Source: Muscardinus avellanarius (taxonomy: Eukaryota > Chordata > Mammalia > Rodentia > Gliridae). From it: a stretch of 64,000 nt of DNA. The DNA lies in contig OY726564.1 of assembly GCA_963383645.1 (NCBI GenBank), positions 111,515,040 to 111,579,039 of the forward strand. The letters are read 5' to 3'. The notes under the pieces were generated by a model that did not search any database, was not told where the DNA came from, and worked only from the letters and a program-made list of their open reading frames with translations. Positions within the stretch are counted from its first letter, which is position 1, and every line of letters begins with the position of its first letter. Positions 19,863 through 30,947 of this stretch are shown one piece after another. The position numbers and the translations under genes were made by a program.

Positions 19863-19961
19863 GATGCTGGGAGTAGATAAACAGCTATCACTATGAAAAA
19901 TAATGTTTTCGGTGAAGGAGCTATTTGGGTCATCCCATGTATTAGTGAGTGAATTTGTTTT
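19863..19961 (+). repeat. Copy 2 of a ~98-bp direct duplication
   Basis: GATGCTGGGAGTAGATAAAC through AGTGAGTGAATTTGTTT, 1,052 bases downstream of copy 1. See the finding on this pair. Confidence 0.85.
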
Positions 19962-20693
19962 TCTTGCTCCTATACTCAATCTTAGGCTAGAAGCAATATG
20001 TTTTTTCCTTTGTGAATATCCCCTTTCCCACAGGGGCCCCAGCTAAGAATTCAGAAGGGTAGAAGAAAGATATGCTTACTCTCCGACACACTGAGTAGTA
20101 ATTGCAATTGTACTTTTTGAGTAGCTACAAATTTGATATTGAAGCATCTTAAATCTGATTCAAGTTATTATACTCACCAATACATTCCCAGTACCCAGCA
20201 TAAAGACTAATATAGAAGGGATTCAGGAATTGTTTACTGAGTTGATCAATGTTGGAATTCCATATAATATATACCAATGTTTTAAATTTAGCAACCAAAT
20301 AAATAGTGAATCCAAGAATTTGATGATACAAATTCTTAGTAAAAACATTACCGAGGTGGGAGGTAAGAATCAAATGGGAGAGAACCTTTTCAAATCATTC
20401 TACAAGGCCAGCATTACCCTTATACCAAAGGCAGACAAAAACATGATTAAAAAGAACCATAAACAATTTATAACTGATAAATATACATTCTAAAATTCTC
20501 ATAAAATATTAATAAATCAAACTCAAAAGAACATAAAAAGATTACAGACCATCATTAAGCGTGATTTATTCCAGGTATGTGAGGGCGATTCAACCTACGC
20601 ACATTATAAGTGTAATATGTCACATTGACACATTATAAACCATACAACCACCTCAGTGGACATGAGAAAAACCTTGGAAAAAGTTGGACCCTT

Positions 20694-20908
20694 GCCGGGC
20701 ATGGTGGCGCACACTTGTAATCGCTGCACTTGGGGGGCGGAGACAGGAGGATCGCGCAGGTTCAAAGTCAGCCGCACTGGCTTAAGAGACACTGTTTCCA
20801 AATTTAACATATATATATAATAATATATATATATTATTATATATATATAGTCTGGGAGTGTAGCCCAGAGGTAGAAGGGCCTCCAGGAACCCCAGTACCA
20901 CCAAAAAA
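20694..20908 (+). mobile_element. Young B1-dID SINE, GGAACCCC-type, with AT expansion inside
   Basis: GCCGGGCATGGTGGCGCACAC, AGCCGCACTGGCTTAAGAGAC, AGGGCCTCCAGGAACCCCAG. The linker between B1 and ID halves is replaced by an AT palindrome. TTGGACCCTT (left) and TTCAACCCTT (right) may be the diverged target duplication inside the old L1. Confidence 0.87.
20809..20851. repeat. Palindromic AT tract
   Basis: ATATATATATAATAATATAT mirrored by ATATATATTATTATATATAT: a near-perfect inverted repeat of about 40 bases that could extrude as a cruciform. It replaces the A-rich linker of the surrounding SINE. Confidence 0.85.
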
Positions 20909-22325
20909 ATATTTCAACCCTTCATCATAAAGTCTATATAATACTTAAGTATAGGAAGAATGTACTTAAACACAATAAGGGCTATACATGACAAACTCAT
21001 GGGCTACATTATACTGTTTGAACTGTCCAAATTATTTCCTTTAAAATCAGGATTAAGACAAGGGTGTCCTCTATTAACCACTTTTATTCAGTAAAGTATT
21101 TGCCACAGCAATAGGACAAGAAAAAGAATAAAGGAGGAACTCAAATGATCTCTACTTGTAGATGACATGATTTTATATAGAAAAACCTAAAGACTCGACC
21201 AGAAAACTGTTAGAACACTAAGATCACAGGATGTAAGATCCAACATACAAAAATCAACAGCTTTTTATAACCAGTAACAAAACTGCTGAGAAAGCAATCA
21301 GAAAAGCAATCTCATTGACAATCACGATATAAAATATCTACAAATCAATTGTACCAAAGAAGCACATAATTTCTACAACAAAATTACAAAACACTGATAA
21401 GACAAGCTGAAGGGGGCGTACAAAAATGTGACATTCTATTTTCATGGAATGACAGAGGCCAACAGGAAAGGGCAGTAGGTACATAAAAACATGCTCCACG
21501 TCGCTTGTCATCAGAAAATACAATCAAAACACTATGAGATATCATCTCACCCCAGTTACACGGCCATTATGAAAAAAATTAAATTCCAATACTGGTGAGG
21601 ATGCAGAGAAAGAACAACTCTTATACACTGTTAGTAGGAATGTAAATTAGTATGGCCATATGGAAAACAGTATGGACGCCCTGAAAAAACTAAAAATAAA
21701 ACAGCTCTATGATCCCAGAAATCCCCCTACTGGGATTGAAAGGAATTGAAATCAGTGTATGAAAAAGAAGTCTGGGCTCACATGTTTACTGTATGTGCAC
21801 CTAATTGATTAGTGGATAAAGAAAATGTGCTTTATGTCCACAAAAGAGTATTCCTCAGCCATTAAGAAAAATGAAACATGAATAGAATTTCTGGAGGACG
21901 TTATTCTAAGCGAAATAAGTCAGAGACAGAAACACAAATACCACATGTCCTCACTTATACACAGGAGCCAACATCTCAGATCTCGGAGAAGTTGAGAATA
22001 GAATAGTGCCTACTAGAGACTGGGATGGATGTGGAGAGGGAGATGGAGAGGAGATGGTTAATTGGAATAGGAGTACAAGTGGGTAAGAAGAATAGCTTCT
22101 AATGTTCTACAGCATAACAATGGACAATAATTAATTATTTCAAATTACCTTATAGAGAGGATTTTGAATGTTTCCAAGACAAAGAAATCATAGGGAAGAG
22201 CTATGCCAATTACTCTGACCTGGTCATTATACAATGATCAGATCACGTATTGAAATGCCACAATGTACTACATAAATAAGTATGATCACTACGTGTTAAT
22301 TAACAAGTGCATATTAAAAAATGTC

Positions 22326-22479
22326 ACCAGTGCCTGTTGTGGCACAGACATTACACCACCCACTTCTATGTATGGTCTACTTCTATATAATATATTGCAT
22401 TAAAGTGTGGATTTAATAAATTATTTGCTCAGTTTGTGCTGAGGCTCAGAAAATGGTACTTCTAAATACAGTACCTTGG
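22326..22479. other. Intron between L1 and LTR-like sequence
   Basis: AT-rich, nothing recognised. Confidence 0.45.
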
Positions 22480-22930
22480 TATGTCAATTGTTTTAAATGA
22501 AAGGCACTTGGGGATTAGCAGATACTGAATGAGGACTGTGAAGTTCCCTTACCTACTTAAAGGCCAGCTCCACCAGAGATGGGCATGATTGTCTTCAGCC
22601 TTCTGATTAAAATGTCAGTAACCAAGAGAAATTAAATTTATATCATAGAGGAAGAGATTAAAAATGAAGTTACACCAGAGCCCAGAGGAACTTGGCCTCA
22701 GTCCATTATCTGTTCTTTGGGCCCACTAAGCCTCCCTAAAAAATCTTTTACTACCCCTCTCTGATTGCTGCACCCTCCACTTCCACTTCCCCTGTGAAGA
22801 AGGTATTTAAGCTTCAACCATATGGTACGTCCTTGAATTCCGTATTTTGTGTGGTTCCATGTATATCTGCGCCTTTTCTCCTATTAACACGTCTCCTGTC
22901 AGTTTGTTTCAACAAAGTCGGTGAACTTGC
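22480..22930 (+). mobile_element. Probable old endogenous-retrovirus LTR
   Basis: The end of this stretch has LTR R-U5 character: GGTATTTAAGCTTCAACCAT, GTGTGGTTCCATGTATATCT, TCTCCTATTAACACGTCTCC, GTCAGTTTGTTTCAAC. No coding remnant adjoins it. Class and exact borders are uncertain. Confidence 0.45.
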
Positions 22931-22959
22931 CTACTCCAGCAAAGTCAGCCTGCCGTCTC

Positions 22960-23999
22960 CACAGCATCCTTGCTGGGGCTTGGCCTGGCTTGTCCCCTAA
23001 AGGAAGCGGTGCTAGCTTGGTCTCCAGGGAGGTGGCAGAGAGGGGTGGGACCTTTACGAGGAGGGGCCTATCAGGAGGAGCTGGGTCCTGGGAGGTCCAC
23101 TCTCAGGCGTGCACTGAGCTGGTCTTGGGAGTGGGTGGGGCCTTGCCGTAGAGGGTTAGTTCCTGCAGGACTGGGCTTCTCTAAAGCACACTCAGTACCT
23201 CTATCCCTTCTTCAATGTCTATCTTTCCAAAGGGGTTGAATTCAGAGAACTACAGCAACATATGCATACCTATGTTCATAGCAGCACAATTCGTAATAGC
23301 CAAAATATGGAACCAACCCAGGCCTCCATCAGCTGATGAATGGATTGCAAAACTTTGGGAAATACACACGATGGAATTCTATTCAGCCATAAAGAAGAAC
23401 AAAATCATATTATTTGCAAGAAGATGGAAAGTCCTGGAGAACATTATGTTAAGTGAGATCAGCCAAGCACAGAAGGAGAAGGTACATGTGTTTCCTCTAA
23501 TATGCCCAAACTAGGGAACACAGAGGATACCAGTGGTACTCCAGATAACGGAGGGGAAATACCAGCAAAGTTTGAATGGAAGGATAGGAGAGGAGGAAGG
23601 CTGATCTTGATTAATGAGGGTCTACATCTGAATATGTGTAAAATTATGATGGTTACCCTGGCATGGTTAACCTGGACAACCATTGGTGGGAGGGGGGAAG
23701 GGAAAACAGGGGCTGGGGGGGAGGGGGCACCAAATATAGTTTAAATGTATACCATTTATGTCCAATAAAAAAATTTGTTTAAAAAAAAAGCACACTCAGC
23801 TAGCTCAGCTGCCTTTCCTGTACCGCTGCTCCTCCTGTACCAGCTGTTGCCCTTTTTGCTTCTCTGCCAGGTTGTGATGCAGCCGGGGGCCTCACCGCGA
23901 AGCTGGCGCCATGCTCTTTGGATTCTCATGCTATAGAACTCTGAACCAAGTGCTCCTCTTTTCAAGTCACTCGGCCTCAGGTACTTTGTTACAGCACCA
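22960..23999 (+). mobile_element. MaLR-like LTR relic split by a young L1
   Basis: Left part to about 23195: GCTTGGTCTCCAGGGAGG, GGTGGGACCTTTACGAGGAG, then GGCCTATCAGGAGGAGC. Right part from 23787: CTTCTCTGCCAGGTTGTGAT, GGTACTTTGTTACAGCACCAC, AGAACTGACTACGAC. The same layout recurs at 26055, 39061, 44415 and 59764. Assignment to MaLR LTRs is by resemblance. Confidence 0.55.
23196..23786 (+). mobile_element. Young 5'-truncated L1 (3' end only)
   Basis: From about 23224 the sequence matches the last part of L1 ORF2 (frame to LICPN at 23514), then the 3' UTR with a G-rich block, AATAAA at 23764-23769 and an A tail. AAAGCACACTCAG flanks it (23183-23195 and 23787-23799). The first about 28 bases inside the left duplication are not L1-like. 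Confidence 0.9.
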
Positions 24000-24039
24000 C
24001 AGAACTGACTACGACTTCCTCAGTTCCTCACCTTTCCCG

Positions 24040-24640
24040 TCTTCCAAATCTAATTCATCTGCAGGCCCTGTCACTCCTATTTTAAAATCTATCTTGAATC
24101 TGTCCTCTTTTTCCATCTCTATTGCTACTACCCTGATAGTGACAGGCTACCACCATTTCCTGCTTGTCCTACTGAAAAAACATCTTAATAAGACTCCGTG
24201 ATTCTTCTGTCATCCCTTGTTAATCTACATTACACATGCCAAAGTCCCTCAATCAAAACAATGTCCCAAACCACAAATCAGACCAAATTTCCACCTGCTT
24301 AAAACTTATAATTAAAACTTCCCACTGCACCCAAGTGTGATCGTTGTCCTATTGCTTATATGCGTCTATTGACCAGGCCCCTGCACACGTCTCTGAATAC
24401 AATTCCTTCTTCTCTGTGTTGCCCTTACTTACTCACTATGCGCCAGCCACACACTGGCTTTCCCACCTCAGGGCCTTTGCACGTATTGCTGTTGATTCTG
24501 ATACAACTTGCTCTCTCGCACTGTCGACTTCAATGCCATCTGGTTCCCAGGGGCCTTCTCTTACCACTGTATCTAATGGAGGATGATAACATATGTCATA
24601 GATGCTTTTGTACTAATTCTTTCACGACATTTACCACTCC
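24040..24640 (+). mobile_element. L2 (LINE2) fragment
   Basis: AACTTCCCACTGCACCCAAG, TATGCGCCAGCCACACACTGG, CACCTCAGGGCCTTTGCACG and CACTGTCGACTTCAATGCC follow the familiar L2 3' region (CTCAGGGCCTTTGCAC...). Diverged, broken frames. Confidence 0.7.
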
Positions 24641-24706
24641 TTGAAACAGATCACTTCATCTGGCTAGAAAAGATCAAGGAAGACTCACAGCGAGAAGGAG
24701 TGAGAG

Positions 24707-24894
24707 GAGCTGGCGCACGCTTGTCATCCCAGCACTCGGGAGGCTGGGACGGGAGCATCGAGGTCTGCAGCCGGCCTCAGCTGCTTAGTGAGAGCCTGTT
24801 TCAAAATAAAGAATAAAAAATAGGGCTGGGGATGTAGCCTGGAGGTAGAATGTCCCTGGGTTCCATCCCCAGTACTTCCAGGGGAAAAAAAAAA
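24707..24894 (+). mobile_element. B1-dID SINE, B1 start lost
   Basis: GAGCTGGCGCACGCTTGTCA, then GGGCTGGGGATGTAGCCTGG and TTCCATCCCCAGTACTTCC, poly(A). Confidence 0.83.
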
Positions 24895-24896
24895 AA

Positions 24897-25270
24897 GGAA
24901 TGAGAGTTTTACAAAACCTCTCTCATCAAAGCATTAGAGGAAAACTAACAAAAAGTAAGAATTTCTCCTTAGCTTCTCTAATTCATTCATGTTCACTGTA
25001 AAAGATGACAATTTGACAGGAACTTCTTCAGCAACCCAAAGCCAGCTGCAGGGACCCCCGACTTCACAGAGTTAATATCGAGCTTCTCCTCTCCCCCGGG
25101 CCCTGCAGGGACACAGTGCAGCAACTCGTGGGCGTGCTGGGGAAGGGCCTGAGTCGCTCCTGTAAGCAGGGGGTGAGCAAGTTTGAGTCACAGTCTCTGA
25201 CCTTCTCAGTTATTACGTATTCCTATGGCAAGGCCGTTGTTTTCTTCCAATTTCATAAAGAAAGAAAATG
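24897..25270. other. Intron, no recognised element
   Basis: No exon or named repeat. Contains CTCCCCCGGGCCCTGCAGGG at 25093-25112. Confidence 0.5.
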
Positions 25271-25489
25271 AGTCCAGGCGTGGTGGCGCACCCTCTACTC
25301 CCAGTACTTGAAATACTGAGACAAGAGGATCACAGGTTCAAGACAGCCCAGAACTAAGTGAGACGCTGTTTCAAAATAGACAATGAAATAGGGCTGGAAT
25401 GTCGCTCGGAGTTAGAATGCCCCTGGGCTCAATTCCCAGCACCAAGAAAGAAAGAAAGGGGGTGAGAGAGAAAGAAAAAGAAAACGCGT
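25271..25489 (+). mobile_element. B1-dID SINE with GAAA tail
   Basis: GTCCAGGCGTGGTGGCGCACC, GGGCTGGAATGTCGCTCGGA, TCAATTCCCAGCACC, then AAGAAAGAAAGGGGGTGAGA. Confidence 0.83.
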
Positions 25490-26054
25490 AAAAGAAATCA
25501 CTATGGTATTAAAAACAGAAATTCAGCATCTTAAAATGAATCCTCTAGGAATGTTGGCCCCTCCTCGAACCCACATTTGTATGCATTAAAGAAGCAGGCC
25601 GCAGCCCAACTACACCGTTCCACCTGGTTAGCTTCAGTGATTCCCCAAAAGGCCATAATTAATATCAAGTGTTACGCTTCCAGAAATGCTATTAGGAATC
25701 TATAGTCGTCACAGACCCGAGCCACAGGAAAATGAGGAGACTGTTTTAGACATGCGAAGCTGAGTCACTGTGGTTTCTGGTACAGAGCAGAGAGGCTTCT
25801 AAATTTAAAAAGAAAGATATCAAAATATTGGTGTTTAAGCATCCTGTGAGCTTCAGATAATACGTGCTGTGTAACTGTCAACTACCTCAGGAACTGACAA
25901 CATGAAACTAGAAATAGCTCCGAGACGGAGAAGGGAAGCGAGGAATGAAGGAGCTCTGCTCGCTGAGAGCTGGGGTTTTCCAGCAAAGCCCATGGGCAAG
26001 GTCTTGGCTCCCACTGGAAAGGGGTACAACCCGTAGGAGGCGGGCTCCATGGAG
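25490..26054. other. Intron, no recognised element
   Basis: No named repeat. Minus-strand frames of 25853-26152 overlap several others and show no domain. Confidence 0.45.
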
Positions 26055-26256
26055 GTCTTCCCTGGGGATACTGGGACCCCAGGCTCTTCCTCTCCTTTGC
26101 ACCCTGACCACCAGGAGGACGGCAGCTTCATCCCTGCTCTACACCTTGCCATGGGCTGGACCCTAGGAGGCTATCAGCCCAAACACATCTTTCTCTCATT
26201 AAGTTGATTTATCCCAGACATTTGTTATAGTAACGAAAAGCTGACTAACACAAGGA
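26055..26256 (+). mobile_element. MaLR-like LTR, 3' portion
   Basis: TTAAGTTGATTTATCCCAGAC, TTTGTTATAGTAACGAAAAGC, TGACTAACACA. Same terminal signature as the copies at 44415 and 59764. Confidence 0.55.
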
Positions 26257-27119
26257 GTAGAGAAAGGGGAAATAATATTGAATTCTCCATATCTATACTG
26301 TAAGCCAGAACTATGCTCACTGGGATGGAATACGACACCAGCCCATCATGGAGTCTCTGCTTTCAATGGCACCACAGAGTATGGTGGGGACAAAGCCTAC
26401 AGACCGGGGCAGCCGGGGCCGCGGGCGGTGTGTGGTGCAGGCCCTGCAGGCCCGTGTGGTGCAGCTGGTACCTCAGGCCAGAGGAGGATGAAAACAGAGG
26501 GTGAGAAGGATGCACCTGGATGGGTGGCAGGCACATGCGTGACGCTGCTGAGTTTTAGCAAGACTAATCTGGTAGCAGAGGGTAGGAGAGATTAGTAGAG
26601 AAAGAGACTGACGTAGACTAGTCACGGTGCTCTTGCAATAAACCAAAATGAGAAAGCGAGAGCCTGCCGTGGCATGGTTGCCATAGAAACAGAACCATGC
26701 TTGAGTCTGGGAGCCATCACAAGGGGAGGACACCTCTTCTGTGCTTCTGTATAACTTGCCAAAGTACATGGTACATGGAAAAAAAAAAAAAAACTACGAA
26801 AAACTACCAGGTGATCATGTTCTTAGCCAAGTCAGGGACGGCGCACCACAAAGGAAGCGAGTGTTCCTGATGAATAAACACATTGGCTCCTCGCCTGACC
26901 TGGAGTCTCCACACGGATCCCCAGGCCACTTGATTCGACCTCTCTGTACAGAAGCTTCTTTAATGATTGATGGATTCAAACCGTAACACACTAAGTTGAA
27001 CCAAGCAGACGCTTGCCTGGGGTCACAGGGACACCCTGCTTATCTCTAGTGCCATCAGTGAGGGTACAGCAGGTCTAGTTAGCAGCCTCCCTACGAAAAA
27101 AGACTATTCATTAATTTAA
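26257..27119. other. Intron, no recognised element
   Basis: Contains a GC-rich patch at 26400-26490 (CAGCCGGGGCCGCGGGCGGT) and a 15-A run at 26780. The plus-strand frame 26278-26595 has no recognisable domain. Confidence 0.45.
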
Positions 27120-27309
27120 TTTTATGGTGCTGGGGATCAAACCCTGGGCAAACACTTTATACCACTGAGATACATCCCCAGGCCTTCTTACTTTTATTCT
27201 GAGACGGGGTCTCACCAAGTTGCCTAGGCTGGCCTTAAACTTGCGATCCTCCTGCCTCAGCCTCCCGAGTGGCTAGGAGTGAGTATAGGCTGTGCCATCA
27301 TACCCAGCT
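27120..27309 (-). mobile_element. Old B1-ID SINE
   Basis: ATGGTGCTGGGGATCAAACC (ID end, with GGGCAAACACTTTATACCAC), GAGACGGGGTCTCACCAAGT, CCTCCTGCCTCAGCCTCCCG, ATCATACCCAGCT. Confidence 0.78.
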
Positions 27310-27819
27310 AAAGAAGACGAGGGCAGCTCTTTTCCTTACAATTTAAGGAAGAACAGGTCAAGGACGTTTTTAAGAGAAAGGGAAAGGAACTAAAAGAGGG
27401 AAGGGAAAGGTAAGGACAGGAAGGGAAGAGTAGGGACAGGAAGCGAGGAGGAATGGCTCTCGGTACCCCTGTCCCGCAGACCCTCCGCTCCCATCCCCAT
27501 TGGCACAGCCTTGGTTAGAGAAGTCCTCACCATTCCTCCCTGGATTACTCCGACAGTGTCTCCTACACGAGCTGCCTCGTTATTACCTGCCTTCGCACAT
27601 TCCCCTGTGTCCTTCATACCTTCTCCATGCCCATTTTCCTGAAACACAACCTCTGATGATGTAATTATTTGGCGTATCCTCTGGTTCACAGGTTCAGAGG
27701 TCACACACACTCCCACCACAAGACCACCTCCCCCCATGTCTCCAATCTGAATCCTCACACCCAAGGTTCTCGATGCTGGTCCTCAGGACCGCCACTGTCC
27801 AGATGAGCTGGGGCTAATG
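27310..27819. other. Intron, purine-rich then unassigned
   Basis: A GGGAAAGG/AGGGAAG purine-rich stretch lies at 27375-27450. The rest is unassigned; the minus frame 27390-27764 shows no domain. Confidence 0.45.
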
Positions 27820-28060
27820 ATGCTTTTGGTACTTCCTCATCGCCTAAAACAGCATTCCTTGTCTTCTCTTGTTCACTGGTCAGGACTCAAATGTCAAACA
27901 TCGTTTTTCTCTCCAGTCATCCCTGTCATTGCCTCTCTCCTGCTCACGCATACTGTCCCATTTATGACCCTACCACAACGGCTCTTCCATTGTGATTATT
28001 TGTTTACCTGTCCTCATCTACCGAGCCCCTGAGATGAGCCACCACATGCTCATCTGGGCG
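27820..28060 (+). mobile_element. Possible L2 fragment
   Basis: ACTCAAATGTCAAACATCG, CCCATTTATGACCCTACCAC, TTATTTGTTTACCTGTCC, ACCGAGCCCCTGAGATGAG echo the L2 3' end order (CTCAAATGTCACC ... TTTATTTGTTT ... GTATCCCCAGC). Weak. Confidence 0.4.
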
Positions 28061-29662
28061 TCTCCACTACCCATCAGCCCCTAGTCACTGTGGCCACAGT
28101 CTGACCATCAGGAATCAGCCTAGCAAGCCGTTAAAGCTTTCAAAGGTTTCTAAGCAGTGCCCACATGCACCAAAACTAATATTGACATAAAATTTACCTT
28201 TAAGAAAATATCTGATTGACGAGTTTATTTGCCCAAAAGGTCAGAGTCATAGAACTTATTTATTATAACAAAACTGAAAATCAAACCACGGTGGCCAATG
28301 GAACACTCTTCCCTCTGTCCCCCCTATGAGCTCTTTCACGTAGAGAAGATAAAAACCAAGTGGCTAAGCTGTTCCAAATCGAGTTAGCCAGGCTGCACGA
28401 ACAACTGATGAAAGAATTAAATCTGAAACACAAACACTGTGTTTACATTTGCACACGACTGTTATTCTTTCTTTCCTACCACTGACAGTCCCAGGTTATA
28501 ATGCTCTCATCAGGGTGTTAGGAGTCTAAGCAGAAATGAGCAAGGCTTGTGGATCACAGAGACAGAGAACCCATCAACCTCCTTCTTGGCCAGGTACTAA
28601 TTTCTTAAATCTAAGAGGAACAGGGTGTGAGCAGCCTGCGGCGCCGGCCGCTTTTGCGCATGCGCAGAACACTGAGTACGCGTGCACTTGGGTACGAAGG
28701 CAAAGCTTCCAAGATGGTGAAATCAGCCCAAATTCACTAACCTGTGGCGCAAAACAACAGTAACCACCCCAATAGTAAAGCAGGAGGAGGAAGGTTTTCA
28801 GACCATCTATGAAACTGGCCAAGTGGAAGGTGCCCGGCTGCTTCCCTGGCGCAGAAAGCAGGCTGCTCCGGACGCCCTTCCCTTAACAGGGCCTTCTCCT
28901 TAACACTTCACTCTGCTGAAGAAATCTCATGCTCCCCATCTCTGTTTGCCAGTTGAAACCTTTCTTCTAGGAAGCAAGAACCTAGGAATTCACCGCTCAC
29001 AAACAGTGGGGTGCCATAATAATATTTAAATTAAAGCCGAAAAATGTAGCCGACATCCAAGAACTAGATAGGTAAGCACGCTGCTGTACGTAAGGCCGCG
29101 CCGGCTCCTGGCGGCTCTGGTCGCTGCCAGGCTGAGGGTCTACGTGAAAAACCGTGGGGTTTACAATGTGACAACACTGGAATCCGTGCGCGCAAATGCT
29201 CCCGCAGCGCTCAGCTGGTCCACCCTTAGAAGACATGGCTCTTCAGCTCGCCAAACACTACAGTCAGCGTTCCTGTCTCTGCTCTGAAATGAAAACAAAT
29301 TATTCCCCAACAAGAAGGTGCCAGCAGCAAGCGCACCGAACGAGAACTTTTTAAATTTTTTCTCTTGACCCTAAAATTGCTTAAAAATGGGAGAAAATGA
29401 TCAAATCAAGATACTACAATTATATTTATAATTCCTTTACTGAAACTTGATTTTACTAAAGTGGTGGTTGAAAAATAAACTAGCCTTAATTGAAAGGTAT
29501 GACAATCCTGTCTGTCACAATCACTTAAATGGAAATATTCTATTTGGAAATACTTAAGGATACAAAGATAAGAAGTTTCCACGAGCCTGTTTAAATACTG
29601 TGAGAACACAGTGGGTCCTATTTGAAATACACCACTTTTCACTATTTCCCAATTAAAGTGAA
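28061..29662. other. Intron without repeats; two CpG-bearing patches
   Basis: 1.6 kb with no SINE or named repeat. CpG dinucleotides cluster at 28637-28700 and 29085-29225. The minus frame 28997-29236 (79 codons) spans the second patch; no homologue recognised. Confidence 0.5.
28655..28722. promoter_or_regulatory. NRF1-type palindrome with nearby YY1-like motif
   Basis: TGCGCATGCGCA at 28655-28666 is a perfect copy of the NRF1 consensus and is its own reverse complement. CCAAGATGG, a YY1-like core, follows at about 28708-28716. The setting is GCGCCGGCCGC. Such sites are usually in promoters; here no gene start is known, so function is inferred. Confidence 0.5.
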
Positions 29663-29668
29663 GCACTT

Positions 29669-29670
<2 letters not shown>

Positions 29671-29707
<37 letters not shown>

Positions 29708-29889
29708 GTGGTACTGGGGTTCCTGGAAGCCCTTCTACCTCCAGGCTACACTCCCAGACCTATTTTTACATTTTTATTTGGAAACAGGGTCTCCTAAACC
29801 AGCATGCGCGGTTGGCTTTGAACCTGTGCGATCCTCCTGTCTCCGCCTCCCAAGCACGGGGATCACAAGCTTGCGCCACCATGCCCGGC
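29671..29889 (-). mobile_element. Young B1-dID SINE, GGAACCCC-type, 36-T tail
   Basis: A 36-base T run, GGTACTGGGGTTCCTGGAAG, ACCAGCATGCGCGGTTGGCTT, CCACCATGCCCGGC. AGCACTTA flanks it (29663-29670 and 29890-29897). Confidence 0.9.
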
Positions 29890-29897
29890 AGCACTTA

Positions 29898-30540
29898 GAA
29901 TTTAATGATTAAGAATTTACTGATCAGGGGGGTGGGTGGCTTCTTGTAGACACTGATCCTCTAAGATGGAGCTGGCACTACCAAGGGCTTGCAGAACATG
30001 GAAATGCCAGGTGGGTTTAGGAGAGCACCCCCTCTGCTCCCTGTCCCCCGCCCCTGCCCCAGGCGTGGTGTCCCTGCGTTGCACCATTTTGATTTGGCTT
30101 CCCGGGAATCAGGTCAGTTCTTGGCTTTGCGCTCAGCTCCCTGATGCGAGCCCCTGGCCGGCCTCGCTTGGTGGCCTGCGTGCGTGTGTGTCAGTGGCCT
30201 CTGTCCGTGCACCTGCTCAGCTATCAACCTCTGCCTCTGTTGCCACCTCGGGGTGAAGAGACTGCCATTACCACCGCCACCCCTCTGGGGTCCGCCGCCC
30301 CCAATTCCTACCACAGCAGGAGGATCTCAGCCTGCTGACAGGAGAGAAAGAAAATAAGTCTAAAATGGGCTAAATACAATGAATTGATGAAAAAAAAAAA
30401 AGGTGCTAAAGAAAATGTAGATGAGTAAAAGCAGAGTCATTCGAGTGAAAGGAAAAATGCCAGAGACGCAGAGATTTCTCAGCCACCTCTGAACGGTAAG
30501 CACTCATTTCGAAGGGAAGATTAACAGAGATCTGAATGCT
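29898..30540. other. Intron, GC-rich, no gene recognised
   Basis: 30000-30310 is C-rich (CCCTGTCCCCCGCCCCTGCC) with several chance frames on both strands. No recognised domain or repeat. Confidence 0.45.
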
Positions 30541-30646
30541 TTCTTAGATGGGGTCTGGTTAGGTTACCTAGGTTGACCTTGGTCTTGTGATTCTCCAGCC
30601 TCAACCACAGGAGTACCTGGGACCACAGGTGTGCACCAGCGAGCCT
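30541..30646 (-). mobile_element. Old B1-like fragment
   Basis: GATGGGGTCTGGTTAGGTTAC, TTGTGATTCTCCAGCCTCAAC, CACAGGTGTGCACCAGCG: monomeric B1-like, heavily diverged. Confidence 0.55.
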
Positions 30647-30947
30647 CAGTGTACTTCTGTTTCAACATCCCTGGTATTAGGGATGGACTCAAAGCGGGAA
30701 GGTGTTCAGTGTAGAACTCACTTAGGAAGATCTAGGAATTAACTGAGGTCCCTTACCTGGTACTTCCTCATGCCCACCCAATCCACTAAACCCACTAAAC
30801 AATCTAAGCTCTCCTAGGACACGAAGCGCCGGCCCCATGCCGTGTGGGCTGCTGCCTCGGGAAGAGCAACGAATGGAGAAACGAGGTTTAAATAGTTTCC
30901 CTTAGATCCTTTGAACAGCTATGACGTCAAGTAAATATTTGAAGAAC

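Larger units (their letters stand above)
20230..22325 (+). mobile_element. Old L1 (ORF2 plus 3' UTR), interrupted by a SINE
   Basis: Broken-frame ORF2: FYKASITLIPKADKN at 20397-20441, the reverse-transcriptase region with GATGACATGATTTTATA (DDMILY) near 21161-21177, and the late ORF2 part at 21590-21960 (ACTGTTAGTAGGAATGTAAA). A 3' UTR follows to about 22325. Stops and indels throughout mark an ancient copy. Confidence 0.85.
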
